From Bacillota bacterium (GTDB lineage: Bacteria; Bacillota_I; Bacilli_A; RF39; UBA660), in the NCBI GenBank assembly GCA_015059405.1, contig SVAL01000003.1:62001-126000 (forward strand): a DNA stretch of 64,000 bases, read 5' to 3'. The notes under the pieces are model-generated. The model was given only the letters and a program-made list of their open reading frames with translations, searched no databases and was not told where the DNA came from. Positions within the stretch are counted from its first letter, which is position 1; every line of letters starts with the position of its first letter. Positions 17,101 to 24,435 of the stretch are shown in pieces. Made by a program: the position numbers and the translations under genes.

Positions 17101-17497
17101 TCTTAAGATTGAAATTCATCGTAAAATTAATGAAATCGATTCATATTCTAAATTAATCGAAATAAAAACAGAGTTAGAAGATAGATTTGGTAAATTAGAC
17201 GAAGATATGATTCTTTATATGCATGAAGAATGGTTTGAAAAATTAGCTAAGAAATTAGATATTATTCAAGTAATGCAAACAAGAAATTCAGTATCATTAA
17301 TTTTTAGTAGTGAAATGTCTGAACGAATTGATGGTGAACAATTATTCTTAGATGCTTGCCAAATATCTAGAATGTTTAGATTTCAATTTAAAAACAAAAA
17401 TTTAGTTATTGTTTTAGATACAATAAAATTAGAAAAACACTATCTATTCTACTTATTATCTTTAATGAATAAAATTAAATTAAAAGAAAATGCTTAA
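14189..17497 (+). CDS. mfd: Transcription-repair coupling factor Mfd
   Basis: Mfd displaces RNA polymerase stalled at DNA lesions and recruits UvrA. The 1102 aa product has the UvrB-homology region at the N-terminus (about 1-330), the RNA-polymerase interaction domain with IGDYVVHDIHGIG near residue 432, and the RecG-like motor with Walker A GDVGFGKTE near residue 580 and DEEQ near residue 681. The translocation-in-repair motif RGRVGRSDK lies near residue 852. The C-terminal D7 domain is present. Domain order and length are normal. AGAGGA precedes the ATG. Confidence 0.97.
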   Translation: MNNFFDNLIDIRKEKNICITGMTDEFFCVYLSKLFKEEKRNILLVTSTLYEANKLMNSLNNYTNKSLLFPMDDFLTSESIAISPDLKITRLDTLNQLLESENHIVVTHLNGLLRYLPTKELFRKKRITLKKDEDYEREELIKNLISLGYKSETIVNKTGEIGIRGFVIDIFPIGEENPIRIEYFGDTIDSIRYFDETTQKTIKEINEIEIKPYTEFLLEEDIEIEESQKNLPIYNKKISSIIDYLDNPIVVFKDYSQIETNVESLRNQIFEYKANKDTDYEYNYMFDFDEIIYEEVIHYNTINNLDSVIKKSNTFKYDVHQIRKFNENIEAINEYLKKQLYINKTIVICLRKHQIKTFPNYLECPYVITNENKIIDNTINIIEKSISEGFEYKNYIVLSENELFKVVQPKKKYKTSFKYSAKIKNLSNIEIGDYVVHDIHGIGIYNGIKSLTQNGLLKDYLEIIYSGKDKLYIPVEKIDLINKFTGKEGVAPKVNKLGGTEWQKTKLRIKKKVQDIAGDLIKLYATREMKQGYKFSPDNELQIMFEKEFEYDETADQLLAINQIKQDMESTSPMDRLLCGDVGFGKTEVAFRAMMKAALDSKQVLYLCPTTILSMQQYDNAIERFKNYPVKVEVLNRFTTPKETNRILNELKDGSIDILFGTHRLLSSDIKPKDLGLLVVDEEQRFGVTHKEKIKQYKENVDVLTLTATPIPRTLQMSLVGIRNLSLIETPPTNRYPVQTYVIEENNQLIKDAVYKEMSRNGQVFILYNSVEKIERKMYELQNLIPDAKIVITHGQLSKSEIEERMEAFINHEYDIMLCTTIIETGIDIPNANTLIILNADRFGLSQLYQIRGRVGRSDKIAYAYLMYEKQKQLNETAIKRLNVIKEFTELGSGFAIATRDLSIRGAGDILGSEQAGFIDSVGIDLYLKILDEEVKRLKGEVVEEETQTKDEKPFIQVSTHIKDEYIDDQNLKIEIHRKINEIDSYSKLIEIKTELEDRFGKLDEDMILYMHEEWFEKLAKKLDIIQVMQTRNSVSLIFSSEMSERIDGEQLFLDACQISRMFRFQFKNKNLVIVLDTIKLEKHYLFYLLSLMNKIKLKENA

Positions 17498-17498
17498 C

Positions 17499-17527
17499 TT
17501 GACTATCAAACATATATTTGTTAATAT
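17499..17527 (+). promoter_or_regulatory. Promoter for the 17554-18174 gene
   Basis: TTGACT (17499-17504) and TAATAT (17522-17527) with 17 bp spacing, immediately after the mfd stop. Confidence 0.5.
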
Positions 17528-17553
17528 TTTAATATAGATAAGGTGGAAAAAAT

Positions 17554-18174
17554 ATGATGGATATAAACAAAATGTTTATGAATAAAAACTATGAAATATT
17601 GAAAAAGAAATTAGATTTAGACATAAATAACAACGCTGATTCTTTAAATCATACAGTAAGTAATTTTATAGATTTAAAAGCAATTGGTTTAAATAAATAT
17701 ATATGTGAAACATATGAAGATTTAAAAATAAAATATAAAGAAAACAAAATAAAAGAAGTAATTGAAAAAGAATCTAAAATTTTAAAAGAAATATTTCTAA
17801 ATCACATCGAAGAAAGAAAAGAACAAATTTCATCATTTTTTAATCAAGATATTGATGCCACAACAATAACAGATGAATTTCTAATTAATTATCACAAACA
17901 TATAGATGATTTAACAGAAAATTTAAAAAACAACATTGAAGTAGCAGCAAGAGAAGAAATTTGTACAAAATTTTCAGAAAATGTAATAGAACTATATAAA
18001 CTACCAGATAAACAAACAAAAGAAACATTATTAGAATATATTAATAAATCATATTGTAATAATATAATTGAAAAAGTAGTAAGTGAATCTATTCTTAGAA
18101 ATACAACCTTAAAAAATTTATCAAAAGAAGCATTTGAAAGATTTAAATCTATGAATGAAAAAACAGTCAATTAG
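17554..18174 (+). CDS. Hypothetical helical protein between mfd and spoVT
   Basis: I do not recognise this 206 aa protein. It is highly charged (Lys, Glu, Asn-rich), has no signal peptide or membrane segment and looks almost entirely alpha-helical with possible coiled-coil stretches (for example YEDLKIKYKENKIKEVIEKE near residues 55-74). AGGTGG at 17541-17546 precedes ATG 17554; a second ATG follows directly. It has its own promoter and lies upstream of the SpoVT-like regulator. Position suggests, but does not prove, a link with stress or sporulation. Confidence 0.6.
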   Translation: MMDINKMFMNKNYEILKKKLDLDINNNADSLNHTVSNFIDLKAIGLNKYICETYEDLKIKYKENKIKEVIEKESKILKEIFLNHIEERKEQISSFFNQDIDATTITDEFLINYHKHIDDLTENLKNNIEVAAREEICTKFSENVIELYKLPDKQTKETLLEYINKSYCNNIIEKVVSESILRNTTLKNLSKEAFERFKSMNEKTVN

Positions 18175-18240
18175 ATTTATTTCTTTTTTTGTATCAAAAT
18201 CTATATTTAGTTAATAATAATATAGAAAAGAGTTGATATT

Positions 18241-18732
18241 TTGAATGAATTTATAAGAAAATTAGATGGTCTTGGTAGAATAGTATTACCTAAAGAATAT
18301 CGAAAAAAACTAAAAATATATGATGATAGTAAATTAAAAATAACTTTAGAAAATAATTATATAAAAATAGAAAAACATTCCGATATAAATATAAATTTAG
18401 AAAAACTATTATTATTAAAGAAAATATTAAAAAAAGAACTAGATTTAGAAATATTAATAACTGATTTAGATAGTAACATAGAAGAATGTTTAGAACTACC
18501 AAAAAATATCATAAATAAAATAAAGTATGGTAAAGTAGAAATAATTAATAACAAAGAAGATGAACTATTCAAAACGAATAAAAATATAAATATAATAGTA
18601 TTACCAATTATCTTATGTGGAGAAGTAATAGGATCAATAATAGGTTATTCATATAAGAAAGAAATAGATGATCTAGATAAAAAAATATTACAACTAGCAA
18701 TATCAATTTTAATTAAAGATATTGAAGAATAA
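18241..18732 (+). CDS. spoVT: SpoVT-like AbrB-family transition/spore regulator
   Basis: The 163 aa product has an N-terminal swapped-hairpin AbrB DNA-binding domain (IRKLDGLGRIVLPKEYRKKL, residues 4-23) followed by a GAF-like C-terminal half (about 55-163). That is the domain order of SpoVT, which tunes sigma-G gene expression in the forespore. It is a little shorter than B. subtilis SpoVT (178 aa) and the GAF half is divergent. The start is TTG 18241, with only a weak AAGAG upstream. The mfd to spoVT order is conserved in Bacillus. A plain AbrB paralogue is less likely because of the C-terminal half. Confidence 0.8.
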   Translation: MNEFIRKLDGLGRIVLPKEYRKKLKIYDDSKLKITLENNYIKIEKHSDININLEKLLLLKKILKKELDLEILITDLDSNIEECLELPKNIINKIKYGKVEIINNKEDELFKTNKNINIIVLPIILCGEVIGSIIGYSYKKEIDDLDKKILQLAISILIKDIEE

Positions 18733-18750
18733 AAAAATAAATGCTATAAT
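18722..18750 (+). promoter_or_regulatory. Promoter of the T-box-dut-metG operon
   Basis: TTGAAG (18722-18727, inside the spoVT end) and TATAAT (18745-18750) have 17 bp spacing and an extended TGC before the -10. Confidence 0.8.
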
Positions 18751-18756
18751 ATGCCT

Positions 18757-18986
18757 AAGTTGAGAAACGAAGAAGGAAAGAGATATACTAAATTCTCATT
18801 ATTAGAGAGCTTGATTAGGTGAAAGCAAGCATGAGATGAGTGTTGAAAATGGCTCCTGAGTTTATTAGTTGAATAATTAGACTAATACGTATAGATGCGT
18901 TAAATCTTTGAGAGTATAGATTATTTCTATAAATTAAGGTGGTAACACGGTAACTCGTCCTTATGATGAGTTTTCGTGTTTTTTTA
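18757..18986 (+). promoter_or_regulatory. T-box riboswitch, methionine specifier
   Basis: The leader has the T-box landmarks in order. Stem I carries an AGAGAGCTTG and GGTGAAAGC apical region. The specifier loop reads GAAAATGGCTCCTGAG, with the codon ATG at 18849-18851. The T-box AAGGTGGTAACACGG lies at 18936-18950, with TGGT able to pair with the ACCA end of uncharged tRNA-Met. The terminator uses ACACG and CGTGT arms around a nested AACTCGTC-GATGAGTT stem, then a T-run (18946-18986). Uncharged tRNA-Met would favour antitermination and raise expression of dut, metG and genes beyond. The specifier agrees with the presence of metG downstream. Confidence 0.93.
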
Positions 18987-19007
18987 TTTCAGAAAGAGGT
19001 GGTTAAC

Positions 19008-19490
19008 ATGAGTCGTTTTTTTGAAAAAATCAGCTTTGATCAATTTAAAAAAGATATTAAAGATGATAAAAAGTTATATGATAATTACATTTTACCTAAA
19101 AGAGGTACCAAATGTAGTGCTGGATATGATTTCTTTGCCATTGAAGAATTTACTATCAAACCAGGAGAAGTAAAAAAAGTTCCTACTGGATATAAGATGA
19201 TGTGTGGAGAAGACGAAATGCTTATGATAGTAGTTAGAAGTAGTATGGGTTTTAAATATAATGTGCGAATGACGAATCAAGTCGGAATAATTGAAACAGA
19301 TTATTATAATAATGAAAATAATGAAGGACATATGTGGGTAGCTTTACAAAATCATGGAGATAAAGATTATCATGTAAAAAAAGGTGAAGCATATGCTCAA
19401 GGAATATTTACTAAATTTTTAACAGTAGATGATGAAGAAAAAATAGAAGGAAAAAGAAAGGGTGGATTTGGTTCCACTAATGGTGAATAA
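19008..19490 (+). CDS. dut: dUTP diphosphatase (trimeric dUTPase)
   Basis: Dut hydrolyses dUTP to dUMP, keeping uracil out of DNA. The start is ATG 19008 after AGAGGTGG, giving 160 aa. The five dUTPase motifs are visible: SAGYDFFA near residue 37, VVRSSMGFKYN near residue 74, VGIIETDYYNN near residue 92, a Gln in YAQGIF near residue 130 and GGFGST at the C-terminus. Motif III usually reads I-D-S-D; here the catalytic Asp position is Glu (I-E-T-D), which is odd. It is the first gene behind the Met T-box and its stop lies 1 base before the metG ATG. Confidence 0.88.
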   Translation: MSRFFEKISFDQFKKDIKDDKKLYDNYILPKRGTKCSAGYDFFAIEEFTIKPGEVKKVPTGYKMMCGEDEMLMIVVRSSMGFKYNVRMTNQVGIIETDYYNNENNEGHMWVALQNHGDKDYHVKKGEAYAQGIFTKFLTVDDEEKIEGKRKGGFGSTNGE

Positions 19491-19491
19491 A

Positions 19492-21036
19492 ATGAAAGAA
19501 AAATATTATATATCAACAGCTATAGCATATACATCAGGTAAACCTCATATTGGTAATACTTATGAAATAATCTTAGCTGATGCGATTGCTAGGTATAAAA
19601 GATTTAAAGGGTTTGATGTTTACTTCCAAACAGGAACAGATGAACATGGAGAAAAAATTCAATTAAAAGCAGAAGATAAAGGTGTAACACCACAAGAATT
19701 TGTAGATGATATCGCAGATGAAATTAAAAGAATTTGGGATTGTATGAATACAACATATGATAGATTTGTAAGAACTACTGATCCTAATCATGAAAGAGTA
19801 GTACAAAACATATTTAAGAAATTATTTGATCAAGGTGACATTTATTTAGGTAAATATGAAGGTTTATATTGTACTCCTTGTGAGTCATTCTTCACAGAAA
19901 GTCAATTAGTAGATGGAAAATGTCCTGACTGCGGAAGAGAAGTTGCAAAGAAAAGTGAAGAAGCATATTTCTTTAAATTATCTAAATATCAAGATAGATT
20001 AATTAAGTATATTGAAGAACATCCAGAATTTATCCAACCAGAATCAAGAAAAAATGAAATGATTAATAACTTCCTAAAACCAGGATTACAAGATTTATGT
20101 GTTTCACGTACATCGTTTAATTGGGGAGTACCAGTAGATTTTGATCCTAAACATGTAGTATATGTTTGGTTAGATGCTTTAACAAATTATATAACTAATA
20201 TTGGTTATGATGTAGATAGTCAAACAGCTGAATTCAATAAACTATGGCCAGCTGACTTACATTTAATTGGTAAAGATATAATTAGATTCCATACTATTTA
20301 TTGGCCAATATTCTTAATGGCCTTAGATTTACCACTTCCAAAACAAGTATTTGGACACCCTTGGTTATTATGCGGTAATGATAAGATGAGTAAGTCAAAA
20401 GGAAATATTATCTATGCCGATGATTTAGCAGAACTTTTTGGTGTAGATGCAGTAAGATACTATGTTTTACATGAAATTCCATTCGCAAATGATGGGACAC
20501 TTACATATGAATTAATGATTGAAAGAATTAATAGTGATTTAGCTAATATCTTAGGTAACTTAGTAAACAGAACTATTTCAATGGCTAACAAATACTTTGA
20601 AGGAACAGTTACTAATAAAAAGGTTGCTGAAGAAGTGGATAATGAATTAATTAATCAAATAAATGACCTAGATAAAAATGTAGAGGCTAAAATGGATAAA
20701 TTAGAAATAGGTGCAGCTTTAGATGTAATTTTTGATTTATTAAGAAGAAGTAATAAATATATAGATGAAACAACACCATGGTCTTTAGCTAAAGAAGAAG
20801 ATAAAAAAGATAGATTAGAAACAGTATTATTTAATTTATTAGAGTCTATAAGAGTTGCAGCTATTTACTTAAAACCATATTTACCTGAAACATCAGATAA
20901 TATCTTTAATCAATTAAACACAACTAATGACACAACTACATATGATGAAAATAATTCATATACAGTAGGTACTCCAGTACCATTATTCCAAAGAATTGAT
21001 AAAGAAAAGAAACTAGCTGAAATAGAAAATAATTAA
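19492..21036 (+). CDS. metG: Methionyl-tRNA synthetase
   Basis: MetRS charges tRNA-Met and is the expected target of the ATG-specifier T-box upstream. The start is ATG 19492; the frame can be extended upstream only into dut. The 514 aa product has the class I motifs HIGN (residues 19-22) and KMSKSKGN (near residue 299). It has a four-cysteine zinc knuckle, CTPC and CPDC, near residues 127-147. The tRNA anticodon-binding helical domain follows. There is no C-terminal tRNA-binding OB-fold domain, which makes it a short-form enzyme. Confidence 0.96.
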   Translation: MKEKYYISTAIAYTSGKPHIGNTYEIILADAIARYKRFKGFDVYFQTGTDEHGEKIQLKAEDKGVTPQEFVDDIADEIKRIWDCMNTTYDRFVRTTDPNHERVVQNIFKKLFDQGDIYLGKYEGLYCTPCESFFTESQLVDGKCPDCGREVAKKSEEAYFFKLSKYQDRLIKYIEEHPEFIQPESRKNEMINNFLKPGLQDLCVSRTSFNWGVPVDFDPKHVVYVWLDALTNYITNIGYDVDSQTAEFNKLWPADLHLIGKDIIRFHTIYWPIFLMALDLPLPKQVFGHPWLLCGNDKMSKSKGNIIYADDLAELFGVDAVRYYVLHEIPFANDGTLTYELMIERINSDLANILGNLVNRTISMANKYFEGTVTNKKVAEEVDNELINQINDLDKNVEAKMDKLEIGAALDVIFDLLRRSNKYIDETTPWSLAKEEDKKDRLETVLFNLLESIRVAAIYLKPYLPETSDNIFNQLNTTNDTTTYDENNSYTVGTPVPLFQRIDKEKKLAEIENN

Positions 21037-21043
21037 TAAAATT

Positions 21044-21075
21044 AAACCTCTATGATATAATAACCATGGAGGTTT
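21044..21075 (+). terminator. Hairpin between metG and tatD that covers the tatD ribosome binding site
   Basis: AAACCTCTAT (21044-21053) pairs with ATGGAGGTTT (21066-21075), followed by TTTATT. The GGAGG of tatD is inside the 3' arm. It could act as a weak terminator, a translational block, or both. A TATAAT lies in the loop (21056-21061). Confidence 0.55.
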
Positions 21076-21079
21076 TATT

Positions 21080-21838
21080 ATGTATATAGATTCTCATTGT
21101 CATTTATCTAAAGAATATTATGAAAGTTTAGATGAAATAATTAATAAAGCTAAAGAAAATAATGTAAATACCCTAATTATTAGTGGTTGTGATAAAAATG
21201 GAATAATTGAAGGATTAGATATTATAAATAAATATGAAAATATCTATATGACAATAGGATTTCATCCAAGTGAAGCAAATATTACAACAGATGAAGACTT
21301 GCTTTGGCTAGAAAAATTAATAGAAGAAAATAATAAAATTATTGCTGTTGGAGAAATAGGATTAGATTATTACTGGGTTAAAGACAATAAAGAACTTCAA
21401 AAAGATTTATTTAAAAAACAATTAGATATTGCAGCACGATTAAATTTACCAGTAATTATTCATTCAAGAGAAGCTACTCAAGAAACATATGACATGTTGA
21501 AAGAGTATGATTTAAAAGGTATTATTCATTGTTATAGTGGATCACTTGAAATGGCTAAAGAATATATAAAAATAGGATATAAAATAGGTATAGGTGGAGT
21601 AGTAACATTTAAAAATACTAATTTAGTAGACGTAGTAAAAGAAATAGATATAAAAGACATAACACTAGAAACAGATTCTCCATATCTTGCCCCAACACCA
21701 TATCGTGGAAAACAAAACTCTCCAGAATATATTCCCTTAATCGCAGAAAAAATAGCGGAAATAAAAGAAATAACAAAAGAAGAAGTAGGAAAAATAACTA
21801 CTAATAACATTAAAGAATTATTTAATATAAAAATATAA
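21080..21838 (+). CDS. tatD: TatD-family metal-dependent deoxyribonuclease
   Basis: TatD enzymes are metal-dependent 3'-5' DNA exonucleases and AP endonucleases (YabD in B. subtilis). The 252 aa product has the TIM-barrel ligands: DSHCHLS at residues 4-10, GFHPSEA near residue 61, VGEIGLDYYW near residue 91 with the metal Glu, VIIHSREA near residue 124, IIHCYSG near residue 148 and LETDSPYLAP near residue 196. Order metG-tatD-ksgA matches Bacillus. The ribosome binding site is held in a hairpin (21044-21075). Confidence 0.93.
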   Translation: MYIDSHCHLSKEYYESLDEIINKAKENNVNTLIISGCDKNGIIEGLDIINKYENIYMTIGFHPSEANITTDEDLLWLEKLIEENNKIIAVGEIGLDYYWVKDNKELQKDLFKKQLDIAARLNLPVIIHSREATQETYDMLKEYDLKGIIHCYSGSLEMAKEYIKIGYKIGIGGVVTFKNTNLVDVVKEIDIKDITLETDSPYLAPTPYRGKQNSPEYIPLIAEKIAEIKEITKEEVGKITTNNIKELFNIKI

Positions 21839-21850
21839 GTAGGTGATATT

Positions 21851-22642
21851 ATGGATTATCAACATAACTTTAAAAAGAAGTTTGGACAAAACTTTTTAAA
21901 TGACGAAAACATTTTAAATAAAATAGTAAAAGAATCTGAAATACCAGAAGATACCCTAGTAATAGAAATAGGACCAGGCGCAGGAGCTTTAACTAGTAAA
22001 TTAAAAGATGTAGCTAAAAACGTCTTAGCATATGAAATAGATTTAGATTTACAAAATATTTTAATTGATAAATTTAAAGAAAATAAAAATGTAACGTTTA
22101 TATGGGAAGACTTTTTAAATAGAAATATAAAAGAAGATATAAAAGATTATAATAACAAGCATATCTTTGTAGTAGCTAATATTCCATATTACATAACAAC
22201 TCCTATAGTAGAAAAAATAATTAATAGTGGTGTAGATGTAGAAAAAGTAGTAATAATGGTTCAAAAAGAAGTCGGAGATCGCTTTAGTGCTAAACCAGGT
22301 AATAAAGAATATGGATCAATTAGTGTCTTTTTAAATTATTACTATGATATAAAAGAATTATTTATAGTAAGTAAAAACTGTTTTATACCAAGACCAAATG
22401 TTGATAGTGTAATTTTATCTCTTGATAAAAGAAAAGATAAACCTAATGTAAAAGATGAAAATTTATTATTTAGATTAATAAAGGATAGTTTTAGATTTAA
22501 AAGAAAAAATTTAAGAAATAATTTAAAAGAATATGACTTACTAAAAATAGAAGAAATATTAAAAAAATATAATAAAGATTTAACTTCAAGAGCAGAAACA
22601 TTAGATTTAGAGGTCTTTATAGATATAGCTAATAACATATAG
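21851..22642 (+). CDS. rsmA: 16S rRNA dimethyladenosine transferase (RsmA/KsgA)
   Basis: KsgA dimethylates A1518 and A1519 at the 3' end of 16S rRNA as a late check in 30S assembly. The 263 aa product opens with KKKFGQNFLNDENIL and has the SAM site VIEIGPGAGALTSKL near residue 37 and the catalytic VVANIPYYITTPI near residue 108. The C-terminal helical domain with the RKNLRNNL stretch is present. AGGTGATATT precedes the ATG. The stop codon lies inside a strong terminator, closing the dut-metG-tatD-rsmA unit. Confidence 0.96.
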   Translation: MDYQHNFKKKFGQNFLNDENILNKIVKESEIPEDTLVIEIGPGAGALTSKLKDVAKNVLAYEIDLDLQNILIDKFKENKNVTFIWEDFLNRNIKEDIKDYNNKHIFVVANIPYYITTPIVEKIINSGVDVEKVVIMVQKEVGDRFSAKPGNKEYGSISVFLNYYYDIKELFIVSKNCFIPRPNVDSVILSLDKRKDKPNVKDENLLFRLIKDSFRFKRKNLRNNLKEYDLLKIEEILKKYNKDLTSRAETLDLEVFIDIANNI

Positions 22643-22660
22643 GAAACTATATGTTTTTTT
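22634..22660 (+). terminator. Terminator after rsmA
   Basis: AACATATAG (22634-22642) and CTATATGTT (22647-22655) form a perfect 9 bp stem with a GAAA loop and T-run. It includes the rsmA stop codon. Confidence 0.9.
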
Positions 22661-22750
22661 GTAAAAAAGTGTATAAAATAAGAAAGATGTTTTAAAAAAT
22701 ATATATTTTTATTTAAATAACAATTATATTAAAATAGAGGAAGTGATAGT

Positions 22751-23320
22751 ATGTACGGAGAAATGGAAATGGAGATGGAAACTGATAAAAGAGTAGCACC
22801 AGCACCATCAGGTCCATCATCACCAGATTTAGAACTAGCAAATAGAATTATGTTTTTTGTTCCAGGTGAAGATAAAGCATTAGTAATATATGATCAATCA
22901 CCAGAAGGACCAGAAGCAAAATTTGCGGGTAGTTTACCAGAAGGAAAATTTCATGCATCAGGTATGGTTGTAGAAGAAAGAGACCCTGATAAAATAGAGG
23001 AAGAATATTCAGTAGTAAGATATGTTGATGGAAGTTGTATGCAAAGAGCAATCGCAGTAAATGAAGAAACATTCTTAAGAATTGCAATGCAAGGTATTTA
23101 TCCTCAATATGCAGAAGGAGAACATCGTAGTGGATATATGGTTATAGATATGTATGATAATTCTCGTCCAGTTAGAAGTGAATCAATTCAATCTATAGTT
23201 GATGAACAAAGTGGTTTACTTAATACGAATCAAAAAACTATCTTAGAAGCTGCAATTGATGTTAGTGGTGAAACAATGCGTAAAGTAGTTCTAGGTGAAA
23301 ATAATAAAAGCTTTCAATAA
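22751..23320 (+). CDS. Unrecognised acidic protein between rsmA and yabG
   Basis: I cannot assign this 189 aa protein. GAGGAAGTGAT precedes ATG 22751. It starts with a Met/Glu-rich stretch (MYGEMEMEMETD) and a Pro/Ser/Ala segment (APAPSGPSSPD), then a globular part with VPGEDKALVIYDQSPEGPEA, a VVRYVDGSCMQRAIAV strand region and HRSGYMVIDMYDNSRPV. It has few Lys and Asn residues compared with its neighbours, no signal peptide and no membrane segment. It is monocistronic after the rsmA terminator. In Bacillus nothing lies between ksgA and yabG. The location next to a spore-coat protease gene makes a sporulation role possible, but this is inference only. Confidence 0.65.
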   Translation: MYGEMEMEMETDKRVAPAPSGPSSPDLELANRIMFFVPGEDKALVIYDQSPEGPEAKFAGSLPEGKFHASGMVVEERDPDKIEEEYSVVRYVDGSCMQRAIAVNEETFLRIAMQGIYPQYAEGEHRSGYMVIDMYDNSRPVRSESIQSIVDEQSGLLNTNQKTILEAAIDVSGETMRKVVLGENNKSFQ

Positions 23321-23342
23321 AATATAAAAATAAAAAACTAAG

Positions 23343-23382
23343 AAAAAGCATATAATTATTTGGAGATGATTATATGCTTTTT
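23343..23382 (+). promoter_or_regulatory. Hairpin with the yabG binding site in its loop and the ATG in its stem
   Basis: AAAAAGCATATAAT (23343-23356) pairs with ATTATATGCTTTTT (23369-23382) in a perfect 14 bp stem. The loop carries GGAGAT (ribosome binding site) and the start codon ATG 23374 is within the 3' arm. The T-rich end also gives it a terminator look for the upstream gene. It may block translation of read-through transcripts. Confidence 0.75.
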
Positions 23383-24141
23383 AATATTGGAGATTTAGTA
23401 ACTAGAAAATCTCATAATAATGACATTATATTTAAGATATTAAAAATAGAAGATAGAATAGTTTATTTAAAAGGAAAAGACATAAGATTATATGCCGATA
23501 GTTATATAGAAGACTTAGTAATATCAAAAAATGAGTTTATTGATAAGGAAGATGATTTACTAAAAGTAAGAGAAAAAATCACCTTAGATAGAAGCGAATA
23601 TTTTTACTTACCAGGTAAAATACTACATATAGATGGTGATGAAGAATATTTAGATAGATGTATGAAATTTTATAAAGAATTAAATGTTATGGCTCAAGGT
23701 ATCAAATTAAAAGAGCAGGAAATACCAAATGAAATAGAAAAATATTTAGAAATATATAAGCCAAACATATTGGTTATTACAGGACATGATGCTATGTATA
23801 ATAGAAATAATAATGTTTCATATAAAAATAGTGATAATTTTATAAGAGCAATTCAAGTTGCAAGAAAATATGAAGAAAATCAAGAAAGACTAATTATAAT
23901 CGCAGGAGCATGTCAATCCAATTATGAAGAATTAATAAGAAGTGGAGCTAATTTTGCATCTTCTCCCAAAAGAGTAAATATTCATGCGCTAGATCCAGCA
24001 ATTATCGCATCATCAATCGCTTTATCTGATCGAAGTAAACCAATAGATTTATTAGATATTATAGAAAGAACCAAGTATAAAGAAGAAGGAGTTGGGGGAA
24101 TAATAACTAATGGAACTATGTATAAGGGGTATCCTAGATGA
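23374..24141 (+). CDS. yabG: YabG sporulation-specific protease
   Basis: YabG is a mother-cell protease that trims spore coat proteins for Tgl cross-linking in Bacillus. It also processes germination proteins in Clostridioides. The 255 aa product has the family pattern: IGDLVTRKSHNNDI at the start, ILHIDGDEEYLDRC near residue 85, LVITGHDAMYNR near residue 131, IIIAGACQSNYEELIRSGAN near residue 173, and SPKRVNIHALDPAIIASSIA. The Cys in GACQS and the His in GHDA are probable catalytic residues. The order ksgA-yabG-veg is conserved from Bacillus. Its TGA overlaps the start of veg by 4 bases. Confidence 0.93.
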   Translation: MLFNIGDLVTRKSHNNDIIFKILKIEDRIVYLKGKDIRLYADSYIEDLVISKNEFIDKEDDLLKVREKITLDRSEYFYLPGKILHIDGDEEYLDRCMKFYKELNVMAQGIKLKEQEIPNEIEKYLEIYKPNILVITGHDAMYNRNNNVSYKNSDNFIRAIQVARKYEENQERLIIIAGACQSNYEELIRSGANFASSPKRVNIHALDPAIIASSIALSDRSKPIDLLDIIERTKYKEEGVGGIITNGTMYKGYPR

Positions 24142-24353
24142 ATATATTAAAAATAAAAAATGATATTGAGAATATGAAAAATAAACCCCTTCATTTTAAA
24201 ATAAATGGTTCTAGAAATCAAATAGAAGAGTTTGATGGCAAAATTATAGAGACATATAATTATATTTTTATTATTGAAACTAATAATATAAAAAAGAGTT
24301 TCACTTACTCTGATATACTAATAGAAAACCTAGAAATTAAAGAGATTGCTTAA
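24138..24353 (+). CDS. veg: Veg protein
   Basis: Veg is a small protein, highly expressed in Bacillus, that promotes biofilm matrix genes and affects germination. The 71 aa product aligns with the family: the LHFKINGSRNQIEEFDGKI loop, then ETYNYIFIIE and the conserved SYSDI-type end (FTYSDILIENLEI). It overlaps yabG in ATGA, so the two are co-translated. The pairing yabG-veg upstream of spoVG is the Bacillus order, although sspF, ispE, purR and yabJ are missing between them. Confidence 0.9.
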   Translation: MNILKIKNDIENMKNKPLHFKINGSRNQIEEFDGKIIETYNYIFIIETNNIKKSFTYSDILIENLEIKEIA

Positions 24354-24364
24354 TTTAAAATATA

Positions 24365-24393
24365 TTGACTTTTATAAATCAAAATAATAAAAT
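24365..24393 (+). promoter_or_regulatory. Promoter of spoVG
   Basis: TTGACT (24365-24370) and TAAAAT (24388-24393) with 17 bp spacing, ahead of a GGGAGGA binding site. Confidence 0.75.
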
Positions 24394-24435
24394 TAAATTA
24401 TAAAGTAAAGATACTTTAAGAGGGAGGATTACAAA

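Noticed and set aside
18757-18986. SAM riboswitch
   Set aside because: The leader has a T-box consensus, a specifier loop and a TGGT bulge; no SAM-I core was seen.
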